Of a stretch of DNA of 64,000 nucleotides, positions 1 to 10,187 are shown piece after piece. The translations under genes were made by a program, and so were the position numbers. Source of the DNA: Trichosporon coremiiforme (lineage: Eukaryota; Basidiomycota; Tremellomycetes; Trichosporonales; Trichosporonaceae); NCBI GenBank assembly GCA_039545355.1, contig BCJJ01000028.1:248001-312000 (forward strand). Direction: 5' to 3'. The notes below the pieces were generated by a model. It searched no databases, was not told the origin of the DNA, and worked only from the letters and a program-made list of their open reading frames with translations. Each line of letters begins with the position of its first letter. Positions within the stretch are counted from its first letter, which is position 1.

Positions 1-101
1 AGACTGAGTGGGGAGAGAAGGCCCAGATATTCCCCACAAAAGGGGCTCCGGATGATCTGAGAACGAGGCTCTTTTTCCCCAATTGCGGTCTTGCAAGCTA
101 G

Positions 102-972
102 GACTTGGACTCCTCCGACCACTTCTCCCACATGGCGTATCCTGTCCATGGAGGGGACTACTGGGTCGTGAACGCCAATCGATGCCCCGACACTCATCCC
201 ATCGCCTATCCCCAAGTTATGCTCGAGTCATTCTACGAACTTACCTCCGAGCAGAAGGCGAACTGGCGCCCAGGACAGGCCAACCTGGTCTGGGCCAACG
301 GAGATACCTTCGGTGACACCCTGCACGCTGACTTCGTGAACGGATGGCCCACCCACATTCTCCAGCAGGCCATTGACAAGAAGATGGAAGCTTTTACCGA
401 CCCGGTCGAAAGGATCTTCGGTCAGCAGGATGGTAGCGCTCAGTACCGTGCGGCTCAGCAGTGTCTCATGGAGGTGAGTATGAAGTCTCTCTCAATGCTG
501 ACCTGGCCAGGGCGACATTGTCGCGGAGGAGGTTGGAGCCATCACTCCCCTGAAGCAGCTCCCCGGATTCAACCCTCTGTGGGGTAATGACGTTAAGAAC
601 AAGCCCACCGGCAATGCCGCCGAGCCGGGCTTCGTCAAATCCAACCTTCGCTGGCGCAATGGCCTCGTGCTGCCTGGCAAGAACACCAGCAACCCCGGCA
701 GTTACAAGGCCGTGGACGGTAAGCTTGTCTCGGAGTGGCCGCTTCCGAACCGCAGTACCCAACAGCAGGTGGACGACGCAAACAAGAATGGCACTCCCAA
801 CAAGGCTTCAGTGCCTGGCCTTGAGAACAAACCCGCCTTCACCAACACCAAGTCCACGACTACTATCTCCAACTACCCTACCGACGAGGTTGCGCCTGGG
901 CACCGCACACAAACTTGGCTGTGCAGTGTGCCCAATCAGCCTAACTGTGGACCTGGGCCGACTGCCCGCTGA
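102..972 (+). CDS. DUF1996 domain protein, 3' part (truncated at window edge)
   Basis: This is the C-terminal part of a DUF1996 protein, a fungal family usually secreted and of unknown biochemical role. The exon opens after an acceptor AG at 100-101. It reads LDSSDHFSHMAYP, then CPDTHPIAYPQ and WANGDTFGDTLHADFVNGW, all typical of the family core (the LDS..H..HMAYP block and the D-x-x-NGW block). The first join is exon 102-473, a 37-nt intron at 474-510 (GTGAGT donor, CTGAC branch, CCAG acceptor), then exon 511-972, phase 0. After the core the protein has a Pro/Thr/Asn-rich tail that ends CSVPNQPNCGPGPTAR. The 5' exons with the signal peptide and the start lie outside the window, so length and localisation cannot be judged. 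The identification rests on family motifs recalled from memory. Confidence 0.8.
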
Positions 973-1380
973 TGGCATTCAGGGTAATCATTAGCTGTGC
1001 CGATCTTGCAGCCGCCCGTGGCTTTCTCCATCCCCATGTTATATTTTGGAATATTGTGAATTTCACGGGAATTATACACACGCATCGCTGGTGTCAGTAA
1101 TCAGCGATTGGACACTCCCATTCTCTCTATATAAACTATAAGCGTATTCTCTCGTATTAAGTAGCGTGAATAATGGAACTGGCTTCCTATTGTACTTCAG
1201 AACCGGTTGCGCCAGTCCACATCGCGCGCCAGAGTTCCGATGCCTTAGACCAAAGTCCACATCCTCGCTTCGAGGGATTACAAGGCAAGCCATGCCAGCC
1301 CTATTCAGAGACCAAACAAGCCTCTTGTCAGACATAAAAACGCTGTTGGCAGTTCCAAAAGGTTGCTCACCTCCGTGGTT
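973..1380. other. intergenic, no gene seen
   Basis: AT-richer spacer between the DUF1996 gene and the tRNA gene. The open frames here have no recognisable motif and are probably chance. It presumably holds the 3' UTR of the DUF1996 gene. Confidence 0.5.
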
Positions 1381-1464
1381 GGCCTCAGGTGGGATTCGAA
1401 CCCACGATCTTTTGTTGTTGTCCAAAGTACAAGACAAACGCATTAACCACTCCGCTACAGAGGC
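1381..1464 (-). tRNA. tRNA-Thr (anticodon TGU) with an 11-nt intron
   Basis: On the minus strand the sequence folds as a cloverleaf: acceptor GCCTCTG/CTGAGGC (one U-U mismatch), TA at positions 8-9, a D arm with GTGGTTA, anticodon stem TTTGT/ACAAA, variable loop AGATC and T arm GTGGG-TTCGAAT-CCCAC. The anticodon loop is C-U-UGU-A-A once an 11-nt insert is removed after position 37, the canonical place for a nuclear tRNA intron. UGU reads ACA (Thr). The mature length would be about 73 nt without CCA. The discriminator would be C, which is unusual, so the 3' end could be off by one base. Confidence 0.85.
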
Positions 1465-1766
1465 CTCAGCCACGTGAGCTGTCCGACCGCCCCCCGCCGC
1501 GGACCCCCTTCGCCGCTGTTCGTTTTTCCGACCGCCATGCATGCGCCAGACGTCTCTGTTGTGGATGGCAGTCTGCATTTTGTCTAAACCGACGCGCAAG
1601 GGAAGTCTGAGCTAGGCTTTAGTTGGAGGTGAGGGAGAAATGGCTGAGCTTCTCACAGCCTTGCCTTGGGCGAGGGGCGCATCTTCGCCTCGCGCCTCCT
1701 GACCGAGCAATCGCGACGCTCGTCCAAGACTCGTACACAGCATAGTCTACATCTCCAAGTCTATAT

Positions 1767-2687
1767 TCACATCCAGCGCCTGTCACCTGCTCCCCCCTTG
1801 CCGTCTCCAATGGGATCCGGGAGCGCCTCGCCGACGTTCTTTCCACCGACGGAGTACGAGTAGAAGAGAACCTTCATGGCGAGCGCAAGCGCGACGTGAA
1901 GCACGGCGACGAGGACGACGAGTCCGCGGACCATCTTGTTCTCCCCGCTCGCGAGTACGGGATAAATGTTTGTCACCCTGTATGTCAGCTTCTGCAAACG
2001 ATGCGGAGCTTACAGGAAGAAGCCGGAGCTGAGCGCGCCGAGACCGACGAGAACCCAGCGCACGATCGAGAACGGGATCAAGCACAACAGACTGATGGGG
2101 ATGAAGACAGCCATGCCGTACCCGTAGATCGCGAGCGCCTCGGCTGGCCCCCACTCGGCGACGCCGAGCCACCGCGTCGCTCCCCACAGCAGCGCGGGCA
2201 GCGCCATGCCGTACATCAGGATCAACGTCGTGGCTGTTGACAGCAGGGGTATGTTTGTCACAGACGGCTCGCCCGCCATGTAAGCCTGCAGTGAGGCGGT
2301 CAGGGTCGATGTCGTATACAGGACGAGGACGAGCGTCACGAGCGTCCAGAACGGACCTGTTGTCAGCTTCGTGAACCCCGAATTAGCCAGCATACCGTAG
2401 AGGTCGACCTGTCCCTCGCACGCATCGGTCAGGAAGCCACCACGCGGAATCATCGCCATGCCGACGCGCTTCAGGACCGTCGTCGTGTCCACATCGAAGT
2501 ACACCTGGTAGTACGCGAGGTTGAAGATGGATGACGGTGCGTCCCGGCGCCGGTTCGACGAACTCGGCCCGGCGACGGAGGACGGACCGGCGCCATCGTC
2601 GGCAGAGTCATTCAGGAAGGTCTTGAACTGGAGACCGTTGTTCGTGTCATCCTCGTCGACGTCGACAATGGCGTACCCTCCGGACAT
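1767..2687 (-). CDS. Yip1-family Golgi/ER membrane protein
   Basis: Yip1-domain proteins are multi-pass membrane proteins of the ER and Golgi that bind Rab GTPases and take part in vesicle traffic. Exon 1 is 2014-2687, a 36-nt intron is 1978-2013 (GTAAGC donor, CTGAC branch, ACAG acceptor) and exon 2 is 1767-1977, giving 294 residues. The N-terminal ~70 residues are acidic and polar (DVDEDDTNN, then a Ser/Pro stretch). The core follows with FNLAYYQVYFDVDTTTVLKR, as in YIPF1/2-type members, then about five hydrophobic segments. The predicted join gives SGFFLVTNIYPVL, which fits the family and supports the intron. The start is the first ATG of the frame. A Rab6/Ypt6 gene lies elsewhere in the window, but there is no evidence of a functional pairing. 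Confidence 0.85.
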
Positions 2688-3046
2688 TGCGGTAAGTTGG
2701 TGGTCTGGTTGCGAAGTGCCCAGGTGACACGCAATCTCTGGTCACCGAATGCTATGACGACGTGCCTGGATACGAGTTTCAGGAATAGGCGGACAAACAC
2801 GTGGAGGACCAACTCCACGCCTATTGTTCGACGCGCCTGCCTTTGTCGCTCGAGATTTGGCCACCCACAGAAGGGCAGAATGTACAGTGCTTTGGCTCCT
2901 TAAGCAGAATCCGGAGCGTGGAGACCTACAGCAACCACGACATTTTCCCCTGCTTTAGTACGAAACGCCTCCATAGATGATGCATGCAAGTGTCGAAAAG
3001 CCGAGGAGAGCCTGAGATCTGTCGCCACCGGCGCGTCTGATTATCT
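2688..3046. other. intergenic, no gene seen
   Basis: Spacer between the divergent Yip1-family gene and the decayed gene to its right. It presumably holds both promoters. No clear regulatory motif was recognised. Confidence 0.4.
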
Positions 3047-4051
3047 TTGCCTCCGACCCTGAAAGCACGATGTCCGAGCGCACTTCTCCACTTTAGTCTG
3101 CACATGTTTCTCAACTTTTTCCCCGATTCTCCTGTTCTGGCCTTTTCCGCCCCGTTTGAGGCCCTCAGCAATGCCGGCAATTCGCGGTCACCCAAGCTGC
3201 ACCCGGCGGAGGCGAAAGCGCGCGAGCGACAGCTGAAGAGAGAATCGGCGTCGGCGCACGCGGGGGATAAAGCGGTCCGCGACAACCTGACTGCGACACT
3301 GCGCGCGGCGGCAGAGAAGCGGTGGAGAAAGGTTCTCGGCGCTGTCGCGGCACGCAACGAGCCGGCGCCCTTCGAGATGCGGGCGTGGGAGACGGTGTGC
3401 AAGTGGGACGACACGGCCGAGAAGCTGAAACGCGCCGCGCTACTCGCGCTTCAAGATCGGCGAGTCGTACTTCGCCTATAAGGACCCGAGAACCGGCAGC
3501 TGGCCAAGCCCCTCGTCGCGCCCCGCGCAGGGACAAGGGAGGCGATACTCCACTCCATCGTGACGCACGTCGAGAAACAGGTCGAGAAACCCCTGACCCC
3601 CGCTTAGAAGGGCAAGGCAGCGACCGCCGCTACCCATGTCGAGAAGGTCGCCAGGACGAAGATGAAGGAGGCCATGGCTCTGTTCTCCCTCCCCAACGCT
3701 GAGTTTGAGACCAAGATGTACGCCCTTGACTCGGCTTGCCTCATCATCTCTGCGTGCATCAAGAGCAAGAGCCTGAAGGGGAAGAACCTCCGCCAGATCT
3801 TTGCCCAGAGCGAGGAGTGGGAGAGTCAGATACGCCATATGCTTGAGCAACTCGATGACGAAGAGCTTCAGAGGCTCAGAGAGGAGGAGAAGGAGCATCT
3901 CCCCGTCTCTCTCGTGAACAGCCTGCTCGATACCTTGAAGTATACTAAGATAATGAAGATGTGGCCTGACTTCGGCACCAACACTGTCAAGTGCTTAATC
4001 AGCAAAACAGGCAGGTTGAAGGCCAGGGAAGGAGAGAAGCCGGAGTACTAA
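3047..4051 (+). pseudogene. decayed or mis-spliced gene of unknown function
   Basis: One reading frame runs through this stretch with coding-like composition but is broken by TAA at 3479-3481 and TAG at 3605-3607. The first part is charged and helical (KARERQLKRESASAHAG). The last part, from about 3662, is 129 residues of clean coding sequence (KNLRQIFAQSEEWESQIRHM, then a Glu/Arg-rich helix). Around 3440-3490 a neighbouring frame reads well (RFKIGESYFAYKDPRTG), which suggests two compensating indels. The second stop could be removed if 3558-3607 hides a short intron with a CTGAC branch and CTTAG acceptor, so a functional spliced gene is not excluded. No domain was recognised. Confidence 0.5.
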
Positions 4052-4233
4052 TGGGAGGACATGCGGTTCGTTTCATAGCTATTTATGTACATTGTGTATA
4101 GTTTGGATTTCTAGCGTGTATTCTCACTTCCCTTCGCCTTCTGCTCCTGTACTCTGGACTGAGAGGGACTCAGATTAAGAGCTGCATGCAAACAGGACCG
4201 TGCGCAAGCCAGGTGGTCCGCCTGTCGGCAGAC

Positions 4234-5172
4234 TTACTCCTCCCAGCGGCGATCCTGCTCGCGCTGGTCCTCGTCCTTGCGGCGCTGGTCCTCGTCCTTC
4301 TGATTCTGGAGGTGCTCGAGGCGCTGGCGGTCGTCGTCGTTGCCGCAGTTATCCCACTGCGAGTCGAGGTCGGCCTGGCGGCGGTCGAGCTCCTCCTGGC
4401 GACGGTCGAGCTCAGCCTGACGCTCCTCGTTGGAGCCACCGTACGAGCGGTTCTGGTTGTAGTCGCCACCACCACCACCACCGTTGTAGTCGTTCTGCTT
4501 CTCTGCAAAGGTCAGTTATCTCGGTGGCAGGGCAACTCGGGTAGGAATGGAGTCGGCGTAGGAGGTGTGTCGTAGGAAGAGAGAGAAGGCGTTAGTTGTG
4601 GGCTCGATGAGACTCACCCTGCTCCTGCTCCCAGCGACGACGCTCCTCCTCCTGGCGGCGGCGCTCCTCCTGTTCCTCTTCCTCCTGGTGCTCATTGTAC
4701 TCCTGCCTGTCAGTTTGGTCATATCTGTTCAACTCACATGGACACCCCAAGCACCGACACCGACAACGGCGGCCGCACCGAGGACACCGGCGGCGACCTT
4801 GGCACCGGTCGACCAGCCCTTATCCTTCTTCTCACCCTGAGGATCACCGTGCTGGCCGGGGGGACCGCCGTAGGGGCCGCCGTGGGGACCAGGGCCGTGC
4901 GACTGGTACGGCTGCTGGGCGTGCTGCTGGTAGCCGCCCTGGTATCCACCCTGCTGCTGGTAGCCCCCAGGTTGCTGGTAGCCACCCTGCTGCTGGTATC
5001 CGCCGGGCTGGACGTAGCCCTGCTGCTGGTAACCACCGGGGCCACCGGGGCCGCCGTAACCCTGCTGCTGGTAGCCCTGCTGGTAGCCGCCCTGGTATGG
5101 GGAGACGTTGCCGTGATGGTTGTGGTTGTCGTCGCCGGTAAGCTTGCCCTTGATGTCGTCGAAGAAGCCCAT
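4234..5172 (-). CDS. Gly/Gln/Tyr-rich protein with coiled-coil C-terminus, unknown function
   Basis: Three exons: 4738-5172, 4618-4702 and 4234-4502, with introns of 35 nt (4703-4737) and 115 nt (4503-4617). The product is 262 residues. It starts MGFFDDIKGKLTGDD and then has about 85 residues of repeats of the type GGYQQQGY and QPGGYQQQ. A Gly/Ala-rich hydrophobic stretch follows (AAGVLGAAAVVGVGAWGVH), like a glycine-zipper membrane segment. After it come strongly charged helices (EEERRRWEQEQ, then QAELDRRQEELDRRQADLD) that should form a coiled coil. Phases agree at both joins. The low-complexity half resembles prion-like or phase-separating sequences. I do not recognise a named family. Similar proteins are commonly annotated as hypothetical in fungi. 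Confidence 0.75.
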
Positions 5173-6726
5173 TGTGCTGGTGTCGAGGAGGAGGAGGTGG
5201 AGTATGGTTGGTAGGGGAGAGGTGAGTGCGCTTATGTAGCGTCAGGAGTTCGAGACGGCGAAGACAAAGAGGGAAACGTGCGGAGGGAACGAGGGTGCAC
5301 GAAGAGTTGACAGCACAGCATTCAGACGAGTGATGTGCGTTGGCCGGGTTAATCGCGCTCGAGCCCGGCCCATGCGCCCATGCGACGTGCGCGCCTCATG
5401 GTACCCTCGCCCCGCCGCCGCGCTGGTGCGACTAGCGCACGTCCGCAGCTAGTGGCCGACATAACAGGCGGGCGGGCAACTCAAGGTGTGCCAGCGCCAG
5501 CGCTTCAGCTTCGCACTCACACAGGCCGTTCTTGGCATAAACTACTGCAGTGTGCGTAAGTGTCGACTTGCAGAGGTCGTCAGTCCCTTCAGTCGTAAAC
5601 AATGTCCCCACGGCGCCGGGGGCTGGTCAGTGCGGGGCCCTTGCGATCGCCCATATACCTTGCGGTGTCTTTGGGGGTGTCGATTGATCGAGCGCGCAAA
5701 GATCGTCGGCCGCGTCATACTCGCAACGTTGAGATGCGTTGCGTTCATGATCCATCGACCGCACCGGAGGCACTGAAGTATTGGGATCTGAGATGGGCGT
5801 GGTTTGTGCGATGTCGACTTCGGGTCCGGCGGTAATCTCGGTCTTCACTGGCATCAGTGGACGACAGCACGTGACCAGTAGGCTCAACGTCCAGGTGGAC
5901 GATGGGCAACAAGGGATGTCGCATATCACTCCTTCCCCAGCGAGTGCTGGTTCCAATGTCATCGTGAGTCTCGAGCTCGCGGGATCTGTCTTACCCAGCC
6001 TGCGGACGACTAAGATCCGGTAAGGAACATCGCTAAGTATTTTGCAACACCTGTTCTCGTTTAAGATCCCGGCCTGGCAAATCAGCGTTCTCTCATGACT
6101 TGCAACTTAACCGCCAGCCAGGTTTGCGAAGTTCCTCTGGAGCGCTTTGCCGACACTCCGGGCAGCGCGGTTGGCCAGAGATGCTGGGGCTGGAGCAAGC
6201 TGACCTCTGATAAGCGATCACGCGTACATTCCAGCGACGGTACAACCTCGCTCCATGCGGGGGATCAGGATATCCCCTGCCGGGAAGACTGCCGATCTCC
6301 TCTCGCTGAAATGGGAGACAAGTGCTAAGGCACGGCGCGCAGCGCTGTTGACGAGAACGAGGAAGGCTAAGTGGTCTCTAAATGAAATGGCGTGATTCCA
6401 CCAAAAGTAGCTCGTCAATGTCCGCACTTACGTTCACTCCCATGCTGATCCGCATGCGTGCATACCGCTCGGAAAAGCCTTTGGGGTATATAACGCGCAG
6501 CGATGGAGAAGTAGCTCCAAGCATCTACTCACGAACCCCAGGGTTCCAGCCCGCGACAGTTTTAGCTCCAGCCACAGAGTTCGACGAAACAGGAGCTGGA
6601 AACAAGATCAAATAGCAGAAGGACAAAACGATTGAGCTCAGAAAAGCTCTCCAGCGATGGCAAGTCGGCCGGGTACCCGGCGTAGGTGCAGTCGCCCTCG
6701 GTCGGCGACGCGACGCCGTCCACGAA
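5173..6726. other. intergenic, no gene seen
   Basis: About 1.5 kb without a convincing coding frame. The frames at 5486-6023 and 6095-6615 overlap one another, lack motifs and have no sensible splice continuation. The left end is presumably the promoter of the coiled-coil gene. The right end may hold the old promoter of the permease pseudogene. Confidence 0.4.
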
Positions 6727-8551
6727 ATGCTGTACGCGGACAACGGCGTAGTCATTGGCGAGAAGGGCGAGAACGATGCCGGCGTCACGTACCAATCCGC
6801 TTCAGATGCTGCAGTCGAGGCGCGCTCGCCGCTGGGCTACTCGGTCGGCACGTGGACGACGCTCTTCCTGAACATGTCCATGATCGTCGGTACTGGTATT
6901 TTCTCCACGCGCGAGTACTGAAATAGCTCGCTTCGCCGCGCTGGGGAGCAGACACATCCCTGGCGTCTCGTTGTCAAGGCCGGGACCGGCGCCAGACCGG
7001 GATGATCGTTCCAGCGAAACTTTCCTCTGCCCCGGACAAAGTTACGACAGCAAGGTTCCGAGGTGAAGCTTGTCCCACGCAACGCCATGGGCAGTGATAA
7101 TGACAGCGTCGAACATCCTGCAGTCGATGGGCAGCATCGGCCTCTCGCTCCTGTACTGGGCCATCATCGGATTTGTGCTCATCCTCGTCAGCCTGTCGGT
7201 CTACCTCGGCTCCGAAGTGGTCTATCTCGAGCAGGCCTTCCCTCGCCCGCGATTCTTCTTCCCCCTCGCTTTCGCAGTGCAGACCATCCTTCTGTCCTTC
7301 ACGTCCGGCAATGCGATCGTGCTTCGCGACATGGATCTTCCCATTCTGCGGGCACACGGGCTCCGAGTGGGCTTTCAAGGGCACCGCGATCGGGGCCCTT
7401 CCGGTCATCTCACTCACCCTCATCCTGAGCCGCGCATCTCGCTGGTCGCCGTCAACGCCTTTGGCGCGATCAAGCTGCTCACGCTGACCGTCATTTCCAT
7501 TCCCGGCTTTGTCGTGCTCGGCGGCAAAACGAGTATCCAGAACCCGAGGCAGAACTTTGGGAACACCTTCGAGGCCACGGGGTCCGACGGATACGCGCAG
7601 GCTAACGCGCTCGTCTCGATCATCTACTCCTACCAGGGCTTCCAGAACATATTCAACCTCGCGAACGAGGTACGCAACCCGGTTCCGACTCTCAAAAGAG
7701 CCCAGTAACGCGGCCGTCCTCGCCGTCGCGGTTCTGTACACGCTCGTGAATATCGCCTACTTGGCCGCGACCCCCAAGGCCGAGCTCGTCTCGAGTGCGC
7801 AAGTGACAGCGACGTTGTTCTTCGAGCGTCTCTCGGCGCGCGCGCCGCGCAGGGGCTCGCCGTCCTCCCTGTCCTGAGTGCGATCGGCAACATTCTCGCC
7901 TGTCCTCGCGCATCATCCGCGAGATTGGCCGGCAAGGCGTCCTCCCCTGGAACAGGTGGTGGATCAACATCCGCCCCTTTGGCACTCCCATCGGCCCGGT
8001 GGTCACAATTTGGCTCGTGACGACCATCATAATACGGCCCCGCCGGCGGGGACGCATTCAGCTTCGTGGTCGCTTTGCAGAACTATCCCGAGAGCGCTTT
8101 CTTCGCGCTCATGACGGTCGGACTGTTTGTTATCAGGAGGAAGAGGGCGAAACTCGGCCGCCTTCGCGAAGAATACCGCGCCTGGACGGCAAGTGTCCTC
8201 CTCTTCCTGGCGAGCAAGGTGTATCTGCTTATAATGCCATGGGTGCCCCCCAGCGAATGGATCAATGCCTCGAGCTTCCATTGCTTCTACGCCATCCCGA
8301 GTATCGTCGGTCTCGCCATCATTGCTATCTCCGGCGCCTACTTTTGGGTCTGGGGCGAGCTCCTCCCTCACTGACGCTCTTATGCCATCAGGCGCTGCGT
8401 CACGACCTGGCCCGATGGACCTGTCGGACACAAGCTCGTGCGTGTGCCCCTCGACGAGCTGCAGGACTGGGACGACAAGCACGATCCCGCCGGTCGCTCG
8501 ACCAACTCCGAGATGACGACTGAGACTTTCGACGTCGGCGAGGGAGCCTAG
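6727..8551 (+). pseudogene. amino-acid permease pseudogene (Mup1/LAT-like, APC superfamily)
   Basis: Pieces in all three forward frames match an APC-superfamily amino-acid permease in the right order: LFLNMSMIVGTGIFST, then SNILQSMGSIGLSLLYW, SVYLGSEVVYLEQAFPRPRF, SEWAFKGTAIGALPVISLTL, VNAFGAIKLLTLTVISIPG, YSYQGFQNIFNLANEVRNP, AAVLAVAVLYTLVNIAYLAA, IIREIGRQGVLPW, VALQNYPESAFFALMTVGLF and the tail LVRVPLDELQDWDDKHD. To follow them the frame must change at about 7330-7430 (twice), 7690, 7830, 7900, 8035 and 8375, and TGA at 6919-6921 ends the first block. Splice signals do not explain these shifts. Intact genes nearby argue against general sequencing error. The transporter is no longer encoded. 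Confidence 0.85.
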
Positions 8552-9080
8552 ATTTCCGGGCTGGACTGTATAAGTGTACGTAGTTTGATAGGGGTGCGTA
8601 GGGCGCACTACAGTGTAGATTAGGACAATTGGGAGTACGACTGGGCATGCACACGCGCATCAGAGACAGCAGCTGTCTCAAGGTTCATGCGTAACGCTGC
8701 AATCGAAGACAAGACAAATGGATTGAATAGCCATGAACGACTTCAGCCTCCAGGCACTCTGGGCAAGGTTCGCCATCGAGCCAAACCGCGCTCTGGGCCG
8801 CCACGCTCTGAAGCGTTCCCGTCACTCTCGGCGTTGTCAGTGCGCACGCCGCCTGCTTCCACGTCTCGGTCGTAGGCATCTGTTCATTCATAAGCCCCGC
8901 ATGTAGCAGGGTGAGAGTGTCCACTAATCGACTAATATAGAGAGCCTGAGTGTGCAGGCTGTAGATTGTCCATATAAATTATGCTGTTGAAATTGTCCGT
9001 TTTCAAGCGATGACTACATACACGGCGCGGGCAACGGCTGGAGTAGCGTCACGACACGCGCCACTAGACGGCCAGCACGC
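8552..9080. other. intergenic between converging genes
   Basis: Spacer between the permease pseudogene and the 3' end of the lectin gene. No motif-bearing frame was seen. Confidence 0.4.
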
Positions 9081-10081
9081 TTAGTTGTCAAAGGTGCGGC
9101 GGCGGCGGGCATTGGCGAGGCCGGCACCATTCCACTCCTGGTTCGTGTTGCCGGTACCGCACTCCCAGACCTGGAGGCCGTTGCCGTTGGCGGTCGAGCC
9201 GTCAGTGAGGTCAAGGCAGAGACCCTGGTTCTCGAGGGCGAGACGGTTGTCGCCGGTGATGTACCACGACTGGAAATGTTAGCGGAAGGCTCGGAGAGAG
9301 GGAGGGAGGGAGGGAGGGAGGGCGGGCTGGATGCGTGCCGCGCGAGGCGGAATGAGAGGGACGTGGCTTGGGGCATCTAGAGAAATTCGGACTGCGGGTC
9401 GACGCGTAGTGAATGAAATGCTACGGCTGGAACCGCATCAATCCGCAGTTCGCTGCGCCTCGAAAACACCGTCCTTCATTCCTTCTGCCGTGCATGCCGT
9501 GCCGATGCCGATCACGACTCACCTGCTGCTTAAGACCGGGGTAGCACTGCCAGAGGTGGACCTTGGAGCCCGACTTGGGGTCGGTGCCAGCGTCAAGGCA
9601 GAGGTTCTGGCCCTTGACCTTGATCTGGGTGGGGCCGCGCTTGGCCTCGAAGTTCTGGGCAGCAGAGCCGTTGCAGTCGTAGCTGGTGCTGTCAGCGTGT
9701 GTTCTCTCGAGGTGTCTGGACCGTTGCGCCCCCGAATTTCTAGACTCGGCTGGCGCAGTCGCGGTCTGATCCGCGCCTCGAGTGCCCCAGGAAGTTGGGG
9801 CGGGCAAGGGTACACGGACCATCGCGCCAAACACCGGCGCTCGGTCTCGACCTGATGGCAAGCATGGCAAGCGACACTTACACCTGGACCTTGGCGCCGT
9901 TGGAGAAGTTGGCCGACTCGATGTCAATGCACTTGTTGTTGTCCTTGGCGGGGTGGAACTGGACGGAGCCGGAGGTGGGCTCAGGACCCTTGGAGGACGA
10001 GGAGGAAGAGGGACCCGACGGCTCGCACTGGGCGGCGACGAGCGCGCAGAGGACGGTGATCTGGGCGAGGATGGAAAGCAT
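9081..10081 (-). CDS. secreted ricin-B-type (beta-trefoil) lectin domain protein
   Basis: Three exons: 9882-10081, 9523-9688 and 9081-9269, with introns of 193 nt (GTAAGT donor) and 253 nt (GTGAGT donor); 184 residues. It begins with a typical signal peptide (MLSILAQITVLCALVAA), then a Ser-rich linker and a beta-trefoil carbohydrate-binding domain. Diagnostic pieces are KCIDIESANFSNGAKVQV, the joined TSYDCNGSAAQNF, NLCLDAGTDPKSGSKVHLWQ and GLCLDLTDGSTANGNGLQVW followed by TNQEW, i.e. repeated CLD...G...QxW units. There is no toxin A-chain or other enzymatic domain, so this is a lectin or carbohydrate-binding protein, not a ricin-like toxin. It ends in a basic tail, ARRRRTFDN. Both introns are much longer than the local norm, and the second holds a G-tract run. 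A TATA-like box lies about 100 bp upstream. Confidence 0.88.
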
Positions 10082-10178
10082 CGTGGTTTGTTGGGGAGGT
10101 GAAGATGAGCGAGTGTTCGGGTGTTGGAGTCTGGAGTCTGGTGTGGTGGGGAGAGCAAGAGGTCGGGCGGGGTGTTTG

Positions 10179-10187
10179 TTATATATT
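10179..10187 (-). promoter_or_regulatory. TATA-like box of the lectin gene
   Basis: AATATATAA on the minus strand, about 100 bp upstream of the lectin ATG, inside a purine/pyrimidine-biased leader. The position fits a core promoter TATA element. Inferred from sequence and position only. Confidence 0.45.

Noticed and set aside
9081..10081. Toxin interpretation of the ricin-B-type gene
   Set aside because: Only the carbohydrate-binding beta-trefoil is present. There is no catalytic toxin domain.
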